In this document: positions 57,185 through 64,000 of the stretch, in pieces
Layout of the letters: every line of letters begins with the position of its first letter
Position numbering within the stretch: the stretch's first letter is position 1
Assembly: GCF_900996225.1 (NCBI RefSeq)
Contig: NZ_CAAJGL010000123.1
Location: 330,612-394,611, forward strand
Direction of reading: 5' to 3'
Length of the DNA: 64,000 nt
DNA from: Paraburkholderia sp. BCC1884
GTDB lineage: Bacteria; Pseudomonadota; Gammaproteobacteria; Burkholderiales; Burkholderiaceae
The notes under the pieces: model-generated
Databases searched by the model: none
What the model saw: only the letters and a program-made list of their open reading frames with translations
Told to the model about the DNA's origin: nothing
Position numbers and translations under genes: made by a program

Positions 57185-57455
57185 GTCATTTCGCAGACCG
57201 CGCTGCCGGTAGCTAAAACGTCGACCGCAGGTGTCGACACGACTGACTGCTTTCGAGCGCGCGGAGTGGCAGTTCAAGGTCGCGTGTTGTCGGTCGCACG
57301 CGTGCGACCTTCGGCGATGCATGCGAGTTGCATAAGGCAGCACGCGGCCATGAAGGGACAATCGACGAAGCTATTTAATTCGTTGACAATGAGCCATCGG
57401 TTCAATACCCACGCCTCCGGACACCCATGATTGAACAGTCGAACAAAGATAACAA

Positions 57456-58109
57456 ATGAAGCAAGCGCTTCTTGCCATGCCGCTCCTGTTACTCCTTTGT
57501 GCCGGAGCATGCGCGCAGGATACGGCGGTCGGCGTTCCGTCGCAGTCGTGGGCGAACGCATCGCTGGCTGGATGCCCCAATTTGAGCGGCAAGTACGTGG
57601 GTGCCGGCCGGATGGTCCGCGGGGATCCGACCCAACAGATCGGCACAAGACTGCCGATCGATTTGGCATTTCCTGTTGACGACGTAGATGCATGGAGAGC
57701 AATGGTCGACCGATACAAGACGGACGATCACCACATCGTCACGCCCCCCGACTACGCCACGTTGACATCGTCGGGCGCGAATCAGTACGTCGTCGCTACG
57801 TTCTATGGCGACGTCAAGCTCGGCGAGTATCGGACCGGCGTCATGAAAGCACAGCGGGTCACATGCGAAGGTGGTGTCATGCATCTTACTTTTGCACCGG
57901 AAGAAGTGCGGTCGGAGTATGGGCCGAATCATGTGACGACAGAAGATACTTTGCGGATCGATGCCAACGGTGATCTGATCTTCCGGAGCAACATGAGTGT
58001 CGGATATCACGCGCAGCTGTTCCACTTGCCCATGGGAACCGGTCACTTCTTTGAAGAATACCGTTTTCCGCGCATCGAGCTTGCAACGCAACCGGCGCCG
58101 TTGCGATGA
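57456..58109 (+). CDS. Hypothetical exported protein, possible lipoprotein
   Basis: A 217-residue protein with a signal peptide (MKQALLAMPLLLLLCAGACAQ). The Cys after AGA could be a lipobox, though it is atypical. The mature part is beta-rich (ATFYGDVKLGEYRTGVMKAQRV) with two or three cysteines. I do not recognise the family. It has no close neighbour in the same direction. Confidence 0.6.
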   Translation: MKQALLAMPLLLLLCAGACAQDTAVGVPSQSWANASLAGCPNLSGKYVGAGRMVRGDPTQQIGTRLPIDLAFPVDDVDAWRAMVDRYKTDDHHIVTPPDYATLTSSGANQYVVATFYGDVKLGEYRTGVMKAQRVTCEGGVMHLTFAPEEVRSEYGPNHVTTEDTLRIDANGDLIFRSNMSVGYHAQLFHLPMGTGHFFEEYRFPRIELATQPAPLR

Positions 58110-58297
58110 TCACATCATCTGTCTCTATAGCTATCCGGTGCGCGTCGAAAATACGGCGATCTCGAAGAAAGCCATCGCGGTAGGGGCTGTTGTTCCGGGT
58201 TCGGCCAATAGTAGCCATTCGCTCCGCCGGCGCAGAGGTCACTCTAATGCCCGTTTGGGGCCCGTGAGCCGCCATTAGGCCGGCTTGCCAACCGCTG

Positions 58298-59200
58298 CTA
58301 ACGCGCTCCGGCGTTGTCGCGCAGCGCTGCAAGTAGGACCGTGAATGCAGGAGTCGGCTGGCGCCGGCTTGGATAATACAGATGGAATCCCGCAAACGAT
58401 GGGCACCATCCAAACAATACACGTGTAAGTTCCCCGCTTCTAATGTGCGACAGCACCCGCTGCTCGGGAACGCATGCAAGCCCCAGACCGGCCAAAGCTG
58501 CTTTCACTGACATCGTCGCAGTGTTGAATACAAGCTGGCCTTCCACTTTCACCTTTAGCGCCCGCCCTTCCTTTTCGAACTCCCACGCATACAGGCCGCC
58601 AGCCGTCGGTAGACGGATGTTGATGCAGTTGTGCAGCGTCAAATCCTGGGGTGTCTTCGGTTTCGGGTACCGCTTGAAATAGGCGGGTGTGCCGACGATA
58701 GCCATCCGCATGTCGGGACCGATGCGCACCGCGACCATGTCCTTGGCAACCTGTTCGCCAAGGCGGACGCCCGCGTCAAGCCGCTCGCCGACTATGTCCG
58801 TAAGGCCATTGTCCACAACGATCTCCACGTGGATGTCTGGATAGTCGGGCAGAAGCCGTTCAATAGCTGGCCAGAGAACAGACTCTGCGGCGTGCTCGCC
58901 GGCGGCTATGCGCACATTTCCCGCTGGCTTGTCCCGCAACGCACTAAGCGCGGCCAGTTCCGCCTCAACTTCCTCCAGCCTCGGACCTACCGCCGTGATA
59001 AGCCGCTCGCCGGCCTCGGTTGGCGCGACGCTGCGCGTCGTCCGGGTGAGAAGCCGAAGCCCGATTCTTTGCTCCAGATTCCTGACTGTTTGACTTAGTG
59101 CCGATTGTGAAACGCCGAGCGTGGCGGCTGCCTTTGTGAAGCTGCCCTCGCGTGCAACCGAGAGAAAAGCCGTGATGTCTGACAAGTCGGAGCGCGGCAT
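58298..59200 (-). CDS. LysR-family regulator of the reductase operon
   Basis: A 300-residue LysR protein: winged helix SDITAFLSVAREGSFTKAAATLG with SQSALSQTVRNLEQR recognition helix, and effector domain to the end. It diverges from the aldo/keto reductase operon across 165 bases and is its likely activator. Confidence 0.93.
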   Translation of the reverse strand: MPRSDLSDITAFLSVAREGSFTKAAATLGVSQSALSQTVRNLEQRIGLRLLTRTTRSVAPTEAGERLITAVGPRLEEVEAELAALSALRDKPAGNVRIAAGEHAAESVLWPAIERLLPDYPDIHVEIVVDNGLTDIVGERLDAGVRLGEQVAKDMVAVRIGPDMRMAIVGTPAYFKRYPKPKTPQDLTLHNCINIRLPTAGGLYAWEFEKEGRALKVKVEGQLVFNTATMSVKAALAGLGLACVPEQRVLSHIRSGELTRVLFGWCPSFAGFHLYYPSRRQPTPAFTVLLAALRDNAGAR

Positions 59201-59300
59201 TTATAAGCCCCACTTATTGGTTCATGCCGATTTTACCGCTTAATCGCTGCCATGCATGCTGGTAAATTGAGTTCCACGCAATCACAGCAGGAGCGTGACG

Positions 59301-59354
59301 ATGAAAATTAGCAACAGCACGGACCAGCAGTATCAACCCATTACAAGCGACTAA
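59301..59354 (+). CDS. Possible 17-residue leader peptide upstream of the reductase operon
   Basis: ATG with AGGAGCG 7 bases upstream opens a short frame MKISNSTDQQYQPITSD ending 11 bases before the aldo/keto reductase ATG. The good Shine-Dalgarno and the position are gene-like, but the peptide has no recognisable motif; it may be a remnant or a leader. Confidence 0.3.
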   Translation: MKISNSTDQQYQPITSD

Positions 59355-59365
59355 CGGAGCCAATC

Positions 59366-60349
<984 letters not shown>

Positions 60350-60391
60350 GTCTTTTCGCTTCAACCGGCGCTGAGCCCATGAGGAGATGTC

Positions 60392-61132
60392 ATGTCCGAG
60401 AACATCGAAGGAAAAGTTATCGTCATTACGGGCGCGAGTAGCGGGCTTGGCGAGGCTGCAGCCCGTCGCCTCGCGCGAGACGGCGCAAAACTCGTCCTCG
60501 GCGCTCGACGCGTTGAGCGTCTGCAAACGTTGTGTGCTGAGCTCGACCTGCCACAAGATGCGGCCGTACAAACGGACGTCACCAACGCCGGGGACGTCAA
60601 AGCGCTGGTCGATCGGGCCATCCAGAAACATGGCCGCGTCGATGTGCTTGTCAACAATGCAGGATTGATGCCTCACTCGCCGCTGGAGCGCGGCAAGATC
60701 GAAGACTGGGACCGCATGATCGACGTCAACATCAAGGGCGTTCTCTACGGCATCGCGGCCGCACTTCCTCACATGACGCGTCAGAAGAGTGGCCACATCA
60801 TCAACGTATCGTCGGTTGCGGGGCACAAGGTCGGCAAGAACAATGCGGTCTACTGCGCCACGAAAACTGCTGTGCGGGTGCTTTCCGAGGGCTTACGCCA
60901 GGAAGTAAAGCCGTACAACATCCGTACGACCATCATTTCGCCGGGCGCGGTGCAGTCGGAGCTCCCGCAGAGCATCACCGAGTCAGACGTGGCTGCCGGT
61001 ATCGCCGAGTTTTATGAGCGTTTCGCGATCCCGGCTGACAGCTTCGCGCGCATGGTCGCTTTTGCGATACAGCAGCCAGAGGACGTTGACGTGAACGAAA
61101 TCCTTTTCCGTCCTACGGGGCAGGAGCTTTAA
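60392..61132 (+). CDS. Classical SDR oxidoreductase
   Basis: A 246-residue SDR with TGASSGLG (14-21), NNAG (about 88-91), Ser in NVSSVAG (about 140), and YCATK (about 153-157). GAGGAG precedes the ATG. It lies 42 bases after the aldo/keto reductase, so it is very likely co-transcribed. The substrate is unknown. Confidence 0.93.
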   Translation: MSENIEGKVIVITGASSGLGEAAARRLARDGAKLVLGARRVERLQTLCAELDLPQDAAVQTDVTNAGDVKALVDRAIQKHGRVDVLVNNAGLMPHSPLERGKIEDWDRMIDVNIKGVLYGIAAALPHMTRQKSGHIINVSSVAGHKVGKNNAVYCATKTAVRVLSEGLRQEVKPYNIRTTIISPGAVQSELPQSITESDVAAGIAEFYERFAIPADSFARMVAFAIQQPEDVDVNEILFRPTGQEL

Positions 61133-61212
61133 CAGTACGCGTCAAAGACTGGCGAAAGATGGTCGCGCGCGATTGCCTATTGGCCAGACTATCGGAACAC
61201 AGGAGAAAGCAA

Positions 61213-62046
61213 TTGGATAAGGAAGTTATTGTTGTCATCGGCGCAGGCGGAATCGGCCTCGCCATCGCCCGGCGCCAGGGTTTCGGCAAAACCGTACTGC
61301 TCGCCGACTTCAACGAGAACACCTTGACGTCTGCTGCAGAGAGCATGCGTAACTCTGCTTACAACGTTAAAACTCATGTCGTCGATGTGTCGTCGCGCGC
61401 ATCCGTACAGGCGCTCGCTTCGGCTGCCGCGGCCTTGGGAAAGATCGTACAGGTCATCAATACCGCAGGCCTGTCTCCCAACATGGCACCCGTGTCGCGA
61501 GTGCTGCAGGTCGACCTCTACGGCTCCGCCGTCGTGTTTGATGAGTTTGAGAAGGTAATTGCGCAGGGCGGTGCGGGCCTCATCATTTCGAGCATGGCTG
61601 CGCATATGATGCCAGCGCTGCCGCCGGAACAGGATCAGGCGCTGGCATACACGCCGACCGACGAGTTGCTAGGACTTCCGTTCCTCCAGCCAGAGGCTGT
61701 GCCCAATACGCTCGTCGCCTACATGCTTGCCAAACGTGCGAACAACCTCCGTGTTCAGGCGTCTGCAATGACCTGGGGCGCGCGGGGCGCACGCGTCAAC
61801 TCGCTGAGTCCCGGCATCATCGTAACCCCTCTGGCATTGCACGAACTTAACTCGGACATCGGCGACATCTATCGCACGATGGTTGCTGCCTCGCCGACCC
61901 GCAGAATGGCATCGCCCGATGAGGTGGCTGTCGCCGCGTCTTTCCTGCTGGGTCCAGACGCAGGCTTCATTACGGGGAGCGATCTACTGATAGATGGCGG
62001 CGTTATCGCAGCAATGCGCGCAGGAATGCTGCCCACTCCGGGCTAA
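61213..62046 (+). CDS. Divergent SDR oxidoreductase (paralogue A)
   Basis: A 277-residue SDR starting at a TTG preceded by AGGAGA. The cofactor motif reads VVIGAGGIGLAIARR, the NNAG position reads NTAG, the catalytic pair is YMLAKRAN and a C-terminal FITGSDLLIDGG is present. It is closely related to the protein at 62663-63499. The unusual cofactor region sets both apart from the classical SDR next door. The two flank the NmrA-like gene. Confidence 0.88.
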   Translation: MDKEVIVVIGAGGIGLAIARRQGFGKTVLLADFNENTLTSAAESMRNSAYNVKTHVVDVSSRASVQALASAAAALGKIVQVINTAGLSPNMAPVSRVLQVDLYGSAVVFDEFEKVIAQGGAGLIISSMAAHMMPALPPEQDQALAYTPTDELLGLPFLQPEAVPNTLVAYMLAKRANNLRVQASAMTWGARGARVNSLSPGIIVTPLALHELNSDIGDIYRTMVAASPTRRMASPDEVAVAASFLLGPDAGFITGSDLLIDGGVIAAMRAGMLPTPG

Positions 62047-62057
62047 CAGGGCAAGGT

Positions 62058-62666
62058 ATGAGAAATGTTCTGATTCTCGGCGCGAACGGGCAGCTTGCGC
62101 AAAACACGATTCCTTTTTTCCTGGAGCGTACGGACACCCGGCTCACGCTCTACCTGCGGCGCGCAAAGCGTCTCAAAAACCCCGATTCGTCGCGCGTGAA
62201 TGTCGTTGAGGGCGACGTGCTCGACAGTTCGTCGTTGACCGCTGCAATGCAAGGGCAGGACGTCGTTTATGCCAACCTCGCCGGCGCAGATATGGCCGCG
62301 CAGGCACAGCGGATCATCGACGCCATGCATACGACGGGAGTCAGGCGGCTCATATTCGTTAGCTCAATGGGAATTTACGGTGAGGTCCCCGGACAGCAAT
62401 ACCGGAGCATTCTAGACCCGTACCGCGACTCTGCTTCTGTTATCGAACGATCGGACCTTGACTACACCATTCTCCGACCGGGCTGGTTCACACGCGGCCC
62501 CGAGGGACCGTACAGGATTACGTTCGCAGGCGAGCCGTTCATAGGCCATGACATCGCCATTGACAGCCTGTCGGCGCTTATCGTGGAAACCGCGACCACG
62601 CCGAACGTATTTTTGCGCAAAAGCATCGGAATTAGCGACGATAAGGTCGCAGGGAGAGAATTGTGA
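62058..62666 (+). CDS. NmrA-like/atypical SDR protein
   Basis: A 202-residue NAD(P)-binding protein: VLILGANGQLAQN at the N-terminus, VVYANLAGADM, and LIFVSSMGIYGEV, with LDYTILRPGWFTRGPEGPY later. It belongs to the atypical SDR group of NmrA/YwnB-like proteins. It starts 11 bases after the previous gene and its stop overlaps the next GTG by 4 bases, so the three are tightly coupled. Confidence 0.9.
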   Translation: MRNVLILGANGQLAQNTIPFFLERTDTRLTLYLRRAKRLKNPDSSRVNVVEGDVLDSSSLTAAMQGQDVVYANLAGADMAAQAQRIIDAMHTTGVRRLIFVSSMGIYGEVPGQQYRSILDPYRDSASVIERSDLDYTILRPGWFTRGPEGPYRITFAGEPFIGHDIAIDSLSALIVETATTPNVFLRKSIGISDDKVAGREL

Positions 62667-63499
62667 AGGAAGTCATCGTTGTCATCGGCCCCGGATCCAT
62701 TGGGCAGGCTATCGCTCGGCGAGTCGGCGCGGGCAAGCAACTGCTTCTTGCAGACCTTCGTTTGGAGAACGCGGACGCTGCCGCGAAGACGCTCAGCGAA
62801 GCAGGATTTGATGTGACGGCAACGGTAGTCGACGTATCGTCGCGCACGTCAGTCGAGTCGCTCGTGGCGAAGGCGACCTCTCTCGGTGCAGTGCACGGCG
62901 TTGTGCACGCGGCCGGTGTGTCACCGTCGCAAGCCTCGCCAGAAACCATTCTAAAAGTCGACCTGTACGGCACCGCGCTAGTTCTGGAGGCGTTCGGCGC
63001 GGTAATTGCCGTGGGTGGTTCCGGCGTCGTTATTGCATCGCAGTCAGGTCATCGTCTCCCGGCGCTGACGGTCGAACAAAGCAAGGCTCTGGCGACCACG
63101 CCGGTTGAGGACCTTCTTGCGTTACCCATGCTCCAGCCTGCTGAAGTGAAGGATACGCTGCACGCTTACCAGTTATCCAAGCGTGGCAATTCTCTGCGCG
63201 TAATGTACGAAGCTGTTCGATGGGGCGAGCGCGGCGCACGTGTCAATACGATAAGCCCCGGCATCATCATCACACCGCTCGCAAAGGACGAGCTATCCGG
63301 GCCGCGCGGCGCGGGATATCGACGCATGATCGATGGCTGCCCGGTGAAGCGGGCCGGCACACCGGACGAAGTTGCGAACGTCGCGGCGTTGCTGATGGGG
63401 GCTGATGGGACCTTCATCACCGGCAGTGATTTTTTGATGGATGGCGGAGTTACCGCTTCCTACTGGTTCGGATCGCTTGCCCCTGAACAGCGACCGTAA
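62663..63499 (+). CDS. Divergent SDR oxidoreductase (paralogue B)
   Basis: A 278-residue SDR with VVIGPGSIGQAIARR, YQLSKRGN as the catalytic Tyr-x3-Lys, NTISPGIIITPLAKDEL and FITGSDFLMDGG. The GTG start overlaps the previous stop. It shares the same layout and many residues with the protein at 61213-62046, so one arose from the other. It closes the operon. Confidence 0.9.
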   Translation: MKEVIVVIGPGSIGQAIARRVGAGKQLLLADLRLENADAAAKTLSEAGFDVTATVVDVSSRTSVESLVAKATSLGAVHGVVHAAGVSPSQASPETILKVDLYGTALVLEAFGAVIAVGGSGVVIASQSGHRLPALTVEQSKALATTPVEDLLALPMLQPAEVKDTLHAYQLSKRGNSLRVMYEAVRWGERGARVNTISPGIIITPLAKDELSGPRGAGYRRMIDGCPVKRAGTPDEVANVAALLMGADGTFITGSDFLMDGGVTASYWFGSLAPEQRP

Positions 63500-63648
63500 G
63501 GCGGTTCCAGCATCAGAAGCGGCCACTAGGAGCTTCACAGCTCCAAGGGCCGAATTGGGTCGGCTTCGGTCGACCGCATGCGGTAGCAGTCGGCCGCCTG
63601 CGGTCGCCTACTCTCGCAACTGGACACCCGAAAGTCGGCTCCGCCCAG

Positions 63649-63880
63649 TCAATGGGCCTTTTGCAATTCGAACCGGTCCAGGTGCAGCTTGAGATATCGA
63701 GCCTGCTGCGGGTTGGGAGTTCTTCTCAGGCTTGCCGGGATGCCGAGGATCGCGCGAGCTGCCTCGTCGATCCGGTCTGAAATTAGCATCGTGCCGGTAT
63801 CCGGCGCGAAAGCGACGAGGTGTTTGTCGAAAAGTCTGTCGAGCGTGGCCGTGAGCGGCAAACCATTGCAGGGATTGTAT
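63649..63880 (-). pseudogene. HNH endonuclease, C-terminal remnant
   Basis: Reading leftward, NGLPLTATLDRLFDKHLVAF, PDTGTMLISDRIDE and ILGIPASLRRTPN match the C-terminus of the bacterial HNH endonucleases that end in this pattern. The part upstream of about 63880, including the HNH core, is replaced by insertion-like sequence. It is therefore a 5'-truncated pseudogene. Confidence 0.72.
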
Positions 63881-64000
63881 GGACTCGGGACATGGGTAAC
63901 ACCCGTAACGGGACATGGGTAACACATTTATCCGGTCATTCCGTCATGTTCATGTCGATGGTGTGGAAGTGATGATGGGCGATGTAAAGGTCGTAGCAGT
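63881..64000. mobile_element. Probable insertion-sequence end, continuing past the window
   Basis: Two copies of CGGGACATGGGTAACAC (63886-63902 and 63909-63925) lie next to the HNH break, as at the end of an insertion sequence (I suspect the IS481 group). Beyond them the minus strand has an open frame ending DLYIAHHHFHTIDMN that could be a transposase C-terminus. The element runs off the right edge, so its identity is not established. Confidence 0.55.

Overview
The window reads as high-GC DNA from a Burkholderiaceae beta-proteobacterium, most like Paraburkholderia or Caballeronia. The evidence is two 360-residue general porins ending in a C-terminal Phe, a VgrG of the Burkholderia type, six LysR regulators, and many short-chain reductases and alpha/beta hydrolases. 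There are no rRNA, tRNA or core housekeeping genes. The gene mix (catabolic and stress modules, each next to its own divergent regulator) suggests a secondary chromosome or accessory region. This assignment is inference; no marker gene is present.

Layout, 1-16 kb: a PPC/DUF296 protein, a 2OG-Fe(II) oxygenase, a glutaredoxin-like protein, and a methyl-accepting chemotaxis receptor broken by a one-base frameshift behind a candidate sigma-28 promoter. Then come a porin, a GlxA-type regulator divergent from a metallo-beta-lactamase-fold hydrolase, a YafY regulator and a VOC protein. A Tat-exported FAD amine oxidase overlaps a c-type cytochrome gene, and next to it is a MEDS-domain protein plus hybrid histidine kinase. 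A YukJ-family protein, a duplicated zinc-ribbon protein and an isolated FlgM follow.

16-36 kb: a LysR regulator diverges from an adenine-deaminase-like amidohydrolase, a YczE-type membrane protein and a porin. An arsenic operon (arsR, ACR3, arsC, arsH) ends in an MFS gene that has lost its middle. A yellow/MRJP-family protein and a LysR regulator come next. A periplasmic solute-binding protein is translationally coupled to a CHASE-PAS-PAS-GGDEF-EAL protein. A cytochrome b, Tat/lipoprotein molybdopterin oxidoreductase and DUF5666 operon closes the section.

36-47 kb: a reductive/oxidative-stress style cluster. It has an alpha/beta hydrolase fused to a cysteine-less carboxymuconolactone decarboxylase (CMD) domain, a free CMD protein, a DUF417 membrane protein, a second alpha/beta hydrolase, a LysR regulator, a beta-carbonic anhydrase, an SDR, two NmrA-like proteins and another LysR.

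47-53 kb: an orphan type VI secretion cargo module. It has a vgrG interrupted by one in-frame amber codon, a two-domain cell-wall hydrolase (M23-like plus GH19-like), a predicted periplasmic immunity protein, and a short decayed second copy of part of the effector. This is the strongest candidate for a little-described system in the window.

53-64 kb: an amidase divergent from a TetR regulator, with two operator-like palindromes flanking a terminator-like hairpin. Then come a small membrane protein, an integrase remnant, a cupin, an exported hypothetical protein, and a LysR divergent from a five-gene NAD(P)-reductase operon (AKR, SDR, SDR, NmrA-like, SDR). The window ends in an HNH-endonuclease remnant cut off by what looks like an insertion-sequence end.
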